Positions 7,122 to 14,663 of a stretch of 21,015 nucleotides of DNA are shown here, one piece after another. A program made the translations under genes and the position numbers. Under the pieces are notes generated by a model. That model saw nothing but the letters and a program-made list of their open reading frames with translations. It made no database searches and was not told the DNA's origin. The stretch covers positions 1-21,015 of the forward strand of contig JACQCN010000287.1 of the NCBI GenBank assembly GCA_016201575.1, given 5' to 3'. Numbering within the stretch: the stretch's first letter is position 1; every line of letters begins with the position of its first letter. Source of the stretch: Candidatus Rokuibacteriota bacterium (lineage in GTDB: Bacteria > Methylomirabilota > Methylomirabilia > Rokubacteriales > CSP1-6).

Positions 7122-7991
7122 ATGCGACAGAGGACGCTCGCGCTGCTGTTCCCCGCGCTCGTCCTGGCCGGGACCGGCTGCGCCACGAAGGACTACGTGC
7201 GCGAGGTCGTGGGCCGGAGCCAGGCGCAGACCGACACACGGATCGGCGAGCAGACCAAGCGGATCGACGAGCAAGCCACGCGCGTCGAGGAGCAGGCCAC
7301 GCGCGTGGACAAGCAGCTCGGCGAGGTCGGCGGGCGCGTCACCAAGCTCGAGACCTCGGTGGACGAGTTCGGCAACATCGCCCGCACCGCGACCACGAAG
7401 GCCGACGAGGCGATGGCGCGGGCCGACGAGGTGAGCACCCGCGTGTCCCGCGCGCTCGGCGACCGCTACAAGCGGACGCTGGTCGAGACCATCCACGTGC
7501 AGTTCGGCCTCGACCGCGCCGATCTCACCGATGCGGCGCAGACGGCGCTGGCCGAGCTGATCAAGGAGCTGGCCGAGAACCCGGCGCTGACGGTGGATCT
7601 CGAGGGCTACACGGACTCGACCGGGAGCGTCCAGCACAACCTGCAGCTCGCCGACCGGCGGGCGGAGGCGGTGCGCCGTTTCCTCGTGGCCCACGGCGTC
7701 GACCTCTCGCGCATCAACTGGATCGGGATGGGCGAGCTCAAGGGGCCGGAGCGGGCGAAGAACCGCCGGGTCACGGTGCGGCTGATGCTGCCGGGAGACG
7801 AGCCGGGCAGGTCCGCGTCGCGCGGCGGCGGCGAGGAGAAGGCCGGTGCCGCCGGCGCGGAGAAGAAGAGGGAGGCGCCGGCCGACACGGCGGTGGCCGG
7901 GGACAAGGCGATGCGCGACGTCGACACCGCGACGGCGACGCACGAGAAGCCCGACGAGGCGCCGGCCGCGACGGAGAAGGAGTCGCAGTAG
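7122..7991 (+). CDS. OmpA-domain lipoprotein with long coiled-coil linker
   Basis: A 289-residue envelope protein. I place the start at ATG 7122 because it has GGAGGAGG just upstream and opens directly into a signal peptide (MRQRTLALLFPALVLAGTGC, Cys20 the likely lipidated residue, though the lipobox is not classical); an in-frame ATG at 7098 has neither. Residues ~25-115 are rich in Glu/Gln/Lys with heptad-like repeats (EQATRVEEQATRVDKQ) and should form a coiled coil. Residues ~125-222 are an OmpA peptidoglycan-binding domain: VQFGLDRADLTDAAQ, VDLEGYTDSTGSVQHNLQLADRRAEAVRRFL and ERAKNRRVTVRL. The last ~65 residues are a charged Lys/Glu/Ala tail. It likely tethers the outer membrane to the wall as a spacer longer than Pal. 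Confidence 0.85.
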   Translation: MRQRTLALLFPALVLAGTGCATKDYVREVVGRSQAQTDTRIGEQTKRIDEQATRVEEQATRVDKQLGEVGGRVTKLETSVDEFGNIARTATTKADEAMARADEVSTRVSRALGDRYKRTLVETIHVQFGLDRADLTDAAQTALAELIKELAENPALTVDLEGYTDSTGSVQHNLQLADRRAEAVRRFLVAHGVDLSRINWIGMGELKGPERAKNRRVTVRLMLPGDEPGRSASRGGGEEKAGAAGAEKKREAPADTAVAGDKAMRDVDTATATHEKPDEAPAATEKESQ

Positions 7992-7998
7992 CGGCGGG

Positions 7999-8765
7999 TC
8001 AGCGGCGGACCGCGCCGCCGCCGCCGAGGGCGTCGTCGACGTCGGCGGGATCGATCAGCGCGATGTCGCCCCAGAGCGAGCATTTGAGCGCGGCCACGGT
8101 GGCGGCGACGTCCACCGCCTCCTGCAGCGGGCGGTCGCGCAGGACGGACCAGAGGAAGCCGGCGACGTAGGCGTCGCCGGCGCCGATCGGGTCCACGACC
8201 TGCACCGTGTGCCGCGGCGTCGGCCGCTCACCGCCCGCGCCGCCTCCGGCGTCCAGAGCTTGGCCCGGTAGTTCACGTCGAACGACATCACCGGCGCCTC
8301 GTCGAGCGCGCGCTCCAGCAGCCCCCGGCAGCGCTCGCTCAGCGCCGGCGTGATCCCGCTCAGGTGCACGAGCCGCGCCCGGCGCACCGGCTCCCAGTCC
8401 ACCTCGTCGGCTCCGAGCCGGGCGAACGCGGAGTCGCCGCGGTCGTAGAGCACGCGGATCGGGCGGGGCGCCGCGCCGTACTCGAGGAAGTAGAGGCCGA
8501 GGCGCGCCTGCTCGCGCATCCGCACGTGGCGGCAGTCGACCCCGTGCCCGCTGAGCTCGCGGCGCACGCGCTCGCCCCAGGCGTTGGCGGGCAACGCGGA
8601 GATGAACGCGGTGCGGAGGCCGAGCCGGGCGCACGTCGCGGCCACGTTGGCCTCGGCGCCGCCGATCTGGACGTCGAGCGTGCGGGTGGTCTCGAGGCGG
8701 CCCGGCGCGGGGACGGAGAGGCGCAGCAGGACCTCGCCGAGCGTGACGAGGTCGTGGCCGGTCAT
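7999..8765 (-). pseudogene. PfkB-family sugar kinase (2-keto-3-deoxygluconate kinase-like) broken by an internal deletion
   Basis: The start (ATG 8765, overlapping the preceding stop as ATGA) opens a clean KdgK-like N-terminal half: VTLGEVLLRLSVPAPGRLE, the sugar-binding IGGAEANVAATCARLG, GLYFLEYGAAPRPIRVLYDR, SFDVNYRAKLWTPEAA. Between about 8240 and 8211 the frame changes and the nucleotide-binding C-terminal signature appears in another frame: VQVVDPIGAGDAYVAGFLW, with catalytic Asp in GAGDA, ending near 7999. Family members have about 60-70 residues between these motifs that are absent here, so this is a deletion rather than a single-base error; the remaining length is 767 bp, not a multiple of three. 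The product would lack part of the ATP site and is presumably non-functional. It is last in a minus-strand operon. Confidence 0.85.
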
Positions 8766-9430
8766 CGTGGGTGGGACGCGAAGAAGCGGGTCCACTTCTT
8801 CAGCGTGCGGATCGTGACGAAGAAGGCACCCCCGAGGACGAACAGTGTCGTCGAGATGGGATCGGGCCAAGGGTGCCCCGTCGCGATGTAGTCCTCGACG
8901 AGGTCGAGCCCGAAGAGGAGCGTGGTCACCGTGGACACCGCGTAATACTCGCGGACGACCGCGACCCGCCAGCGGAACGGGAGCGCGGCGGGCCGGAAGC
9001 CGCCGAACGCCGGGATGATCGCGGGGACCCGCGCCGCCCACGCCCGGAACGTGGCACCGAAGCGCTGATAGTTGGCCAGGTAGAGGGGATGGCGCACCAC
9101 CGAGTACGCCCCCGTGGTGTTGAGCTCGACGGCCTTCTGCTCGCGGGTGTTGCGGCCGGAGGTGCCGGGCGCGGCGGTGCCGACGGTGTAGATGCGAAGC
9201 GCGACCCCGGCGGCGGCGATCAGCGCGCACCCGATCTTCCACGCGCGGTCGAGGGCGGGCGGGTGAAACGGGTACTGCCGGGCGAGAAGGCCGACGGCCA
9301 GCAGGGGCAGCAGGGCGAGCGGCAGGTAGCTGCGCCACCGGAAGAGGAGATCGCCGGACCGCGTCAGGTGCTCGACGACGGGCACGCTGCGCGGCCGCGC
9401 GGCGGGCGGGCGGTGTCCCCCGGCCGGCAT
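8762..9430 (-). CDS. integral-membrane methyltransferase, isoprenylcysteine/phospholipid methyltransferase (ICMT/PEMT) family
   Basis: A 222-residue membrane protein. Hydrophobic segments are seen near residues ~34-50 (LPLALLPLLAVGLLARQ), ~64-80 (CALIAAAGVALRIYTV), ~127-150, ~160-178 and ~195-213. The diagnostic block is NTTGAYSVVRHPLYLANY (~100-120), the RHPxY-type S-adenosylmethionine-binding motif of ICMT and bacterial phospholipid methyltransferases. The acceptor is unknown; bacteria lack prenylated CaaX proteins, so a lipid or isoprenoid substrate is likely. Its start overlaps the pirin stop (ATGA) and its stop overlaps the kinase start, so it sits in a translationally coupled operon. 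With a Kdo hydroxylase upstream, an envelope lipid is an attractive but unproven target. Confidence 0.8.
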   Translation of the reverse strand: MPAGGHRPPAARPRSVPVVEHLTRSGDLLFRWRSYLPLALLPLLAVGLLARQYPFHPPALDRAWKIGCALIAAAGVALRIYTVGTAAPGTSGRNTREQKAVELNTTGAYSVVRHPLYLANYQRFGATFRAWAARVPAIIPAFGGFRPAALPFRWRVAVVREYYAVSTVTTLLFGLDLVEDYIATGHPWPDPISTTLFVLGGAFFVTIRTLKKWTRFFASHPR

Positions 9431-10128
9431 CAGGGCAGATCGATGAGGATCAGCTCCGACGGCGCCGTGGAAGCCAGCTCGAGCTGCGCCACGCCGCTGA
9501 TCCGCGCCTGGTCGCCCGTGGCCAGGAGGTCTCCGTTGACAAGGAGGCCGCCGTCGATCACGAACAGGTAGGCGCGACGGTCCGGCGCGGTCGCGTGCGT
9601 CACCGTCTGGCCGGCGGCGAGCGCGGCGACGGCCAGCGTCGCGTCCTGGTCGATGGCGAGCGGCGCCCGGTCGTCGCCGGCCACGATCGGGAGCAGGCGC
9701 CCGGCGCGCTCGGCCGGCGAGAACCGCTGCTGGGCCCAGCGCGGCGTCGCCCCGCGCCGGCGCGGCCGGATCCAGATCTGGAGGAAGTGCACGGGCTCGC
9801 TGGCCGAGGGGTTGTGCTCGGCGTGCGTGATCCCGGTGCCCGCCGACATCACCTGCACCTCGCCCGCGCCGATCGTGCCCCGGTGGCCCTGGCTGTCCCG
9901 GTGCTCGAGCGTGCCCGACAGCACCCAGGAGACGATCTCCATGTCGGCGTGCGAGTGCGGCGGGAAGCCGGTGCCGGGCTGGACCGTGTCGTCGTTGAAG
10001 ACGCGGAGCGGGCCGAAGCCGACGTTGCCCGGGTCGTAGTAGTGGTCGAACGAGAAGTGCCAGTAGGTGGAGAGCCAGTCCGTGCGGTGATGGAACCGGT
10101 CCTTCGCGCGGATGATCTGCGCCGACAT
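9430..10128 (-). CDS. pirin family protein (YhhW-like, quercetinase-type bicupin)
   Basis: A 232-residue bicupin. Residues ~10-25 (DRFHHRTDWLSTYWHFSF) and the metal-binding cupin block PPHSHADMEIVSWVLSGTLEHRDSQG (~56-82), followed by QVMSAGTGITHAEHNPS (~92-108), supply the three His and one Glu expected to bind Fe or Ni; the second cupin at the C-terminus is metal-free as usual. Homologues such as E. coli YhhW can oxidise quercetin in vitro, but physiological roles vary. Cytoplasmic. It is preceded by only a short remnant of an SDR gene and followed with ATGA overlap by the membrane methyltransferase. Confidence 0.9.
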   Translation of the reverse strand: MSAQIIRAKDRFHHRTDWLSTYWHFSFDHYYDPGNVGFGPLRVFNDDTVQPGTGFPPHSHADMEIVSWVLSGTLEHRDSQGHRGTIGAGEVQVMSAGTGITHAEHNPSASEPVHFLQIWIRPRRRGATPRWAQQRFSPAERAGRLLPIVAGDDRAPLAIDQDATLAVAALAAGQTVTHATAPDRRAYLFVIDGGLLVNGDLLATGDQARISGVAQLELASTAPSELILIDLP

Positions 10129-10130
10129 GG

Positions 10131-10190
10131 TCAGAAGGCGATGGCGCGGCCGAGGCTGGTGACGATGGCGATCTTGCCTTCGAGCCTCAT
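10131..10190 (-). pseudogene. 5' stub of a short-chain dehydrogenase/reductase gene (19 codons)
   Basis: Read on the minus strand from ATG 10190, the frame gives MRLEGKIAIVTSLGRAIAF and stops at 10131. This is the start of a classical SDR: the first beta strand (GKIAIVT) running into what should be TGxxxGxG and then GRAIA. The glycine-rich loop is shortened, and nothing of the remaining ~230 residues follows; the pirin ATG comes 2 bp later. I read it as the scar of a deleted SDR gene in the kdoO-pirin operon. Because only 19 residues remain, chance resemblance cannot be excluded, though the resemblance to the intact SDR start at 11261 (MRMQGKVAIVT) is close. Confidence 0.6.
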
Positions 10191-10215
10191 GGACGGGCTC
10201 CGATCGACGAGGCGG

Positions 10216-11109
10216 TCACGCCATCGGCGCGCCGGCGATCCGCTCGAGGATCGCGACGGGCGCCTTGGCGGGCAGGGCCAGGGACTCGCGCGCGATGATG
10301 AAGGTCTGCTCGAGCGCGTACTGGCCGCTCAGCACCGCGTGACTGACCATGTCCGTGAAGACGATCCAGGTGGAGCCGGGCGGGAACGTGTGGCGCTCCT
10401 TGGCGGCCGCCTGCTGGTACGCCTCGTTCTCCTTCATGAAGTGGTGGAAGCTCATCATGAACGCGTCGTAGGGCGAGCGCACGCCGACGGGGAGGCCGGC
10501 GCCGCGGGCGAGCCGGCGCAGGCTCCACCCGATCCCGCCCCGGCGGGCGCGGGTGAGCAGGCCCGAGGCCACCGCGAACCGCTCGGCCAGGCGCTCGAAG
10601 GTGTCGCCGGTGAGCCACACGCGCTCCGCCGCCGGGTTGATGTTCGTGAAGATCCGGAGGATGCGGTCGCCCCCGCTCGGCCGCGTCGGGAAGGCGTCGA
10701 CGTGCAGCAGGTCGTTCCGCGCCCGCAGCCCGAGCGCCCGGCCGGCCTCCTCCTGCGGGCTGAAGCTCGCGAAGTCGAGGCGCCACGCGCGGGCGTAGGC
10801 GGGGAACAGCCGGGTGGCGAAGGCGACGACGCGCGCGGAGTAGTCGTGGAGCACCTGCCGCAGGCGCTCGGCGTCGGCCGGGTCCTGCTTGACGAAGCCG
10901 CTCACCCGGTCCTGCCGGGGGCGGTAGGCGATGTTCTTGTGATAGCCGGCCCCGACCTGTCGCTGCCGGAGCAGGAAGGCGCGATCCGCCTCGGGCAGCT
11001 CGAAGGGCGTGCGGGGGAAGAACAGGATGTTGCCCTCCTCCAGCGCCCGGCAGTAGCTCAGGTCCGCGACCTTCTCGGGCTGGATGGTCTCCACGGTGAC
11101 GAGTGACAC
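10216..11109 (-). CDS. kdoO: Kdo hydroxylase family protein (Fe(II)/2-oxoglutarate-dependent)
   Basis: A 297-residue protein starting VSLVTVETIQPEKVADLSYC. I chose GTG 11109 because GGGAGG lies 10 bp upstream; an in-frame ATG at 11151 would add 14 unremarkable residues. Recognised by EEGNILFFPRTPFEL, GAGYHKNIAYRP, LLHVDAFPTRPSGGDRILRIFTNINP and FTDMVSHAVLSGQYALEQTF. His136 and Asp138 (HVD) with distal His257 fit the HxD...H iron triad of KdoO enzymes, which convert the outer Kdo of lipid A inner core to the 3-hydroxylated sugar Ko. KdoO from Burkholderia and Yersinia is membrane-associated; here no clear membrane segment is seen. It heads a minus-strand operon and implies a lipopolysaccharide-bearing outer membrane. 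Confidence 0.85.
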   Translation of the reverse strand: MSLVTVETIQPEKVADLSYCRALEEGNILFFPRTPFELPEADRAFLLRQRQVGAGYHKNIAYRPRQDRVSGFVKQDPADAERLRQVLHDYSARVVAFATRLFPAYARAWRLDFASFSPQEEAGRALGLRARNDLLHVDAFPTRPSGGDRILRIFTNINPAAERVWLTGDTFERLAERFAVASGLLTRARRGGIGWSLRRLARGAGLPVGVRSPYDAFMMSFHHFMKENEAYQQAAAKERHTFPPGSTWIVFTDMVSHAVLSGQYALEQTFIIARESLALPAKAPVAILERIAGAPMA

Positions 11110-11260
11110 GAGCCGCACACCTCCCACGTGGCGCTGGAGCGACCCGTCCATATTAGCCCCGATCTGAGATTTCCCGCGGCGATGCATGCCGGCCAGCGGA
11201 GCCCCCCTCCGAGCGGCTATAGTGGGGCGGTCGGGATCCAGTCGGGCGGAGGGGTCAGCC
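11110..11260. promoter_or_regulatory. divergent promoter region between kdoO and SDR
   Basis: A 151-bp divergent gap. TATAGT at 11218-11223 is a good -10 candidate for the SDR gene, about 38 bp before its ATG; the -35 position is not convincing. GGAGGGG (11248-11254) is the SDR ribosome binding site. Confidence 0.4.
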
Positions 11261-12007
11261 ATGCGGATGCAAGGGAAGGTCGCGATCGTCACGGGGGCGG
11301 GGTCGGGCATCGGCAGTGCGACGGCGCTCAGGTTCGGCGCCGAGGGCGCCGCGGTGGCGTGCGTGGATCTCTCGATCGAGAGCGTCCGCGGCACCGCCAA
11401 GGCCATCGAGGCGTCGGGCGGGCAGGCCCTGGCGCTCGCCGCCGACGTCACCGACGAGCGCGCCTGCGCGCGCGTGGTCGAGGAGACGCTCGCGCGGTGG
11501 AGCCGCCTCACCACGCTGGTGAACTCCGCCGGCGTGCGCCCGGTCGCCGCCGACGTGGCGCCGCCCGGCGACGAGTGGCGGCGCGTGGTCGAGGTGAACC
11601 TCACCGGCACGTATCTCCCGTCGCGGGCCGCCTTCCCCGCGCTCCGGGCCGGCGGCGGGGCCTCCATCACGAACCTCGCCTCGATCTACGGGCTGGTGGG
11701 CGGCTCCATGGCGCCGTCGTACGCGGCTTCCAAGGGCGGCGTCGCCAACCTCACGCGGCAGCTCGCCCTGAACTGGGCGCCCCACGTGCGCGTCAACTGC
11801 GTCTGCCCGGGCGTGATCGAGACGCCGATGACCGAGAAGCTCCGCCTCGACCCCGCGTGGACCGAGACCGTCCTCAAGAAGTACCCGCTCGGGCGCTTCG
11901 GCCAGCCCGAGGAGATCGCCGCCGCGGTCCTCTACCTCGCCAGCGACGAGGCCGCGTACGTGACCGGGGTGGCGCTGCCGGTCGACGGCGGGTACACCGC
12001 CATCTGA
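11261..12007 (+). CDS. short-chain dehydrogenase/reductase (SDR, classical type)
   Basis: A complete 248-residue classical SDR. Residues 11-18 are TGAGSGIG, the dinucleotide-binding loop; Asp36 (ACVDLS) after the second strand favours NAD over NADP; DVT at ~62; NSAGV at 88-92; Asn113; catalytic Ser141 (NLASIYG), Tyr154 and Lys158 (SYAASKGG); VCPGVIETPM follows, and the C-terminal YVTGVALPVDGGYTA is typical. Substrate cannot be inferred. I start at ATG 11261 (MRMQGKVAIVT) because GGAGGGG lies upstream and this is where homologues begin; an upstream in-frame ATG at 11186 would add 25 residues lacking similarity. It stands alone, convergent with the CoA-transferase gene. Confidence 0.92.
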   Translation: MRMQGKVAIVTGAGSGIGSATALRFGAEGAAVACVDLSIESVRGTAKAIEASGGQALALAADVTDERACARVVEETLARWSRLTTLVNSAGVRPVAADVAPPGDEWRRVVEVNLTGTYLPSRAAFPALRAGGGASITNLASIYGLVGGSMAPSYAASKGGVANLTRQLALNWAPHVRVNCVCPGVIETPMTEKLRLDPAWTETVLKKYPLGRFGQPEEIAAAVLYLASDEAAYVTGVALPVDGGYTAI

Positions 12008-12080
12008 CGGACGGGTGCAGGACGCTCCGCCCGCCCTCCCCGGACACCTGTGACTGCCGCTCGCCTGAGGGCCGGAGCCG

Positions 12081-13262
12081 CTACGACACGACGCGCTGGT
12101 CGCGGAGGGCGCGAATCTCGGCCGCGCTCAGGCCGAGCGCGCCCAGGACCTCGTCGGTGTGCTCGCCGCGGTGGGGCGCGGCGCGGGTGACGGCCCCCGG
12201 CGTGTCCGACAGCTTGAGCGCGATCCCGAACTGCTTGACCTTCCCGTGGGTCGGGTGCTCGACCTCGATGATCATCTGCCGGTGGATGATCTGCGGGTCC
12301 CGCGCCATCTCATCGACGTCGTAGACCTTGCCCACGCAGACGTCGGCGGCGACGAGGAGATCGAACCACTCGTCGCGGGTGCGGGTGCGGATGATCGCCT
12401 CGATCTCGCGCCGGGCCGCCTCCTCCTCGGCGTTGGCCGCGCGCACGAACTGGTCGGGCTTGCGGGCGAAGCGCGCGAAGTCCGGGCGGCCGATGGCGCG
12501 GCAGAAGTTCTCCCAGAGCCAGGGCTCGGTGCAGCCGATGGTGAGGAGCTGGCCGTCCTTCGTCTCGTAGATCGCGTAGTAGGGGTAGGAGCCGCCGAGG
12601 AAGCCCGCGCCGCGCCGGGGCGCGATCCCGTCGCTCCAGAAGTAGCGCATGTTCGGCGTGGCGGCGAGCAGGGCCACCGTGGTGTCCAGATAGGAGACGT
12701 CCACGTGCTGGCCCCGGCCCGTGCGCTCGCGCGCGAAGAGCGCCAACGCGATGCCGAGGGCGCCGTGCAGGCTCGCGCCCGCGTAGTCGGCGATGATGTT
12801 GAGCGGGATCGCCGGCTTGCGGTCGGGCTCGCCGATGAGGCCGAGCACGCCGGCCAGCGAGAGGTAGTTCATGTCGTGGGCCGGGTGGTCGCGATAGGGG
12901 CCGTCCTGCCCGAAGCCCGAGAGCGAGCAGTACACGACGCGGGGGTTGAGGGCGCGCACGGTCTCGTAGTCGGCGCCGAGCCGCCGGGTCACTCCGGGCC
13001 GGAAGCCCTCGACGACGACGTCGGCGCGGGCGGCGAGCCGGCGGAAGATCGCCTGGCCCTCCGGGGCCTTGAGGTTCAACGCCAGGCTCCGCTTGTTGCG
13101 GTTGACGAAGGCGAATGCCGCGCGCCGCGGGTCCTCCTCGCCGTCCTGGGGCGTCTCGATCTTGAGCACCTCCGCGCCCATGTCGGCGAGCAGCATCGTG
13201 CAGAACTCGCCCGGCGCCACCCGCGCCAGCTCGAGCACGGTGATCCCATCGAGCGGTCTCAT
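12081..13262 (-). CDS. CaiB/BaiF family (family III) CoA-transferase
   Basis: A 393-residue enzyme of the formyl-CoA transferase/alpha-methylacyl-CoA racemase family. It opens MRPLDGITVLELARVAPGEFCTMLLADMGAEVLKIE, the family hallmark, continues NRNKRSLALNLK (~54-65), DVVVEGFRPG, YCSLSGFGQDGPYRDHPAHDMNYLSLAG with the catalytic Asp at 130, then ERTGRGQHVDVSYLD and the tail GEHTDEVLGALGLS. It either transfers CoA between carboxylic acids or epimerises acyl-CoA; the substrate is not evident. The start chosen (13262) overlaps the stop of the upstream membrane gene as ATGA, indicating translational coupling; an in-frame extension to 13298 has no family residues. Last gene of a three-gene operon. 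Confidence 0.92.
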   Translation of the reverse strand: MRPLDGITVLELARVAPGEFCTMLLADMGAEVLKIETPQDGEEDPRRAAFAFVNRNKRSLALNLKAPEGQAIFRRLAARADVVVEGFRPGVTRRLGADYETVRALNPRVVYCSLSGFGQDGPYRDHPAHDMNYLSLAGVLGLIGEPDRKPAIPLNIIADYAGASLHGALGIALALFARERTGRGQHVDVSYLDTTVALLAATPNMRYFWSDGIAPRRGAGFLGGSYPYYAIYETKDGQLLTIGCTEPWLWENFCRAIGRPDFARFARKPDQFVRAANAEEEAARREIEAIIRTRTRDEWFDLLVAADVCVGKVYDVDEMARDPQIIHRQMIIEVEHPTHGKVKQFGIALKLSDTPGAVTRAAPHRGEHTDEVLGALGLSAAEIRALRDQRVVS

Positions 13263-13753
13263 CGGGCCGGCCCCTCCGCGCCGGCCCACTCCACGCACGC
13301 GTCGAACCGCGGGAAGTACGCGGCGAAGAGCACCAGGGCCAGGAGCGCCAGCACGTAGAAGTCCCCGAAGAAGCCGTTGAGCAGGAGCAGGATCAGACCG
13401 AGCACGGCCGGCACCTCGCAGAGGGCGTACGTCACCACCGTGGCCGCGTGCCGCCGTTGGATCAGCGCCCGGAGATCGAGCGCGGCCGGCCTGGCCAGGA
13501 GGAGCGAGCGCAGGAGGCGGATCAGAACGATCTGGACGGCGGCGAACCCGTAGAGCAGGAGGCGGACGACGCCGATCTGCGGCAGCCGGACGAAGCCCGC
13601 GAACGGCGCCTGCCGGGCCGCGATCACGTGGGCGACCACGCCGTACATCACGACGCTCGCGATCATGGCGGCGCCGATCCAGACCGCCGTCCGGTAGGCC
13701 TGCCGCAGCTCGCGCTGGGCCTCGGGCGAGTGGACGGCGAGGAGATCGGCCAT
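13259..13753 (-). CDS. hypothetical four-helix membrane protein
   Basis: A 164-residue protein I do not recognise. Four hydrophobic segments are visible: AVWIGAAMIASVVMYGVVAH (~23-42), LLLYGFAAVQIVLIRLL (~67-83), YALCEVPAVLGLILLLLNG (~113-131) and FYVLALLALVLFAAYF (~135-150). The region between helices 2 and 3 is basic (RPAALDLRALIQRRHAA), suggesting a cytoplasmic loop. The ATG overlaps the stop of the lactonase-like gene (ATGA) and its stop overlaps the start of the CoA-transferase, so it is translated as part of the three-gene unit. Possible roles such as transport of the pathway substrate are speculation. Confidence 0.75.
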   Translation of the reverse strand: MADLLAVHSPEAQRELRQAYRTAVWIGAAMIASVVMYGVVAHVIAARQAPFAGFVRLPQIGVVRLLLYGFAAVQIVLIRLLRSLLLARPAALDLRALIQRRHAATVVTYALCEVPAVLGLILLLLNGFFGDFYVLALLALVLFAAYFPRFDACVEWAGAEGPAR

Positions 13754-14508
13754 CAGCGGTAGAACTCCGGCGCCTGCTTGACCGTCTTCCAGAACAGCGG
13801 GTCGTGTCCCGGGAAGATCCGGCCGTGCAGGAGCCGGGCCAGCGTCTTCAGCCGCTTGATCGAGTGCAGCGCCGCCGCCGGGCTCCAGACGACGCCGGGC
13901 ACGCGCTCGGCGTCGATGTGCTCCTGCCAGTAGCAGCAGTCGCCGGCCAGGATGACGGGCCCCGCGGATGGCAGCTCGACGAGCAGCGACTGGTGCCCGG
14001 GGGTGTGGCCCTCCGTGCGGAGCACGGTGACGCCGGGCGCCAGCTCGGTGTCGCCGTCGAGGTGCCGCCACCGGTAGCTCGGCAGGTCGAAGTTCTTCCG
14101 GTAGTAGAAGCTCTCCAGGAACGGGGCGGGGTAGAGGGCGGCCGCGTACTCGTCCTTCTGCACGACCAGCTCCGACTTGGGGAACATCTCGGCGCCCCCG
14201 GCGTGGTCGAAGTGCAGGTGCGAGAGCACGACCACGTCGACGTCGCCCGGCTCCAGGCCGAGCGCGTCGAGCCGGTGCACCAGGAGGTCCGCGTCCTCGA
14301 AGCGGGCCAGCGGGTCGTGGCGGAGAAGCCCGGCCACCGCGCGCGGCGACACGCCGGTGTCGAACAGGATGGTGCCGCTCGCGGTCTTGACGAGGTAGCA
14401 GGCGACCGGAACCGGCACCCGCTCGGCGGAGCGCTCTCCGTAGAAGAGGCCGGATCGCTCGAATCCGAGGAACCCGTTCTGGAGCGCGTACAGCGCCGTC
14501 ACGGCCAT
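13753..14508 (-). CDS. metallo-beta-lactamase-fold hydrolase, N-acyl homoserine lactonase-like
   Basis: A 251-residue MBL-fold protein. The metal site is complete: HLHFDH at residues 97-102 (His97, His99, Asp101, His102), His172 in EGHTPGHQS, bridging Asp190 in LAGDCCYW and His235 in FPGHDPLFW. The N-terminal CYLVKTASGTILFDTGV and the spacing resemble the AHL lactonase (AiiA/AttM) branch, which opens homoserine-lactone rings, but the branch contains many other lactonases and esterases. No signal peptide. In an operon with a membrane protein and a CaiB/BaiF CoA-transferase, a catabolic lactone or ester hydrolase feeding acyl-CoA chemistry is at least as likely as quorum quenching. Confidence 0.85.
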   Translation of the reverse strand: MAVTALYALQNGFLGFERSGLFYGERSAERVPVPVACYLVKTASGTILFDTGVSPRAVAGLLRHDPLARFEDADLLVHRLDALGLEPGDVDVVVLSHLHFDHAGGAEMFPKSELVVQKDEYAAALYPAPFLESFYYRKNFDLPSYRWRHLDGDTELAPGVTVLRTEGHTPGHQSLLVELPSAGPVILAGDCCYWQEHIDAERVPGVVWSPAAALHSIKRLKTLARLLHGRIFPGHDPLFWKTVKQAPEFYR

Positions 14509-14558
14509 CGCGCGGAGTATGAGTCACATCGCGCGACGGCGCAAGGTCGAGCTGCGGC

Positions 14559-14588
14559 TTGACCCTGGCGAGCGTCCGCGGCTACCTT
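14559..14588 (+). promoter_or_regulatory. possible sigma70-type promoter of the decayed solute-binding gene
   Basis: TTGACC (14559-14564) and TACCTT (14583-14588) are separated by 18 bp, about 75 bp upstream of the ATG at 14664. The boxes are moderate matches to -35 and -10 consensus in a divergent region where a promoter is expected; it may now serve the downstream solute-binding protein gene. Confidence 0.3.
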
Positions 14589-14663
14589 GAGCGCCTCCCC
14601 TCCAGCCGAGGCGCCGAGAGCCGTCCGCGGCGAAGTGGGCGGAGGGTGAGTTGGGAGAAGGCC

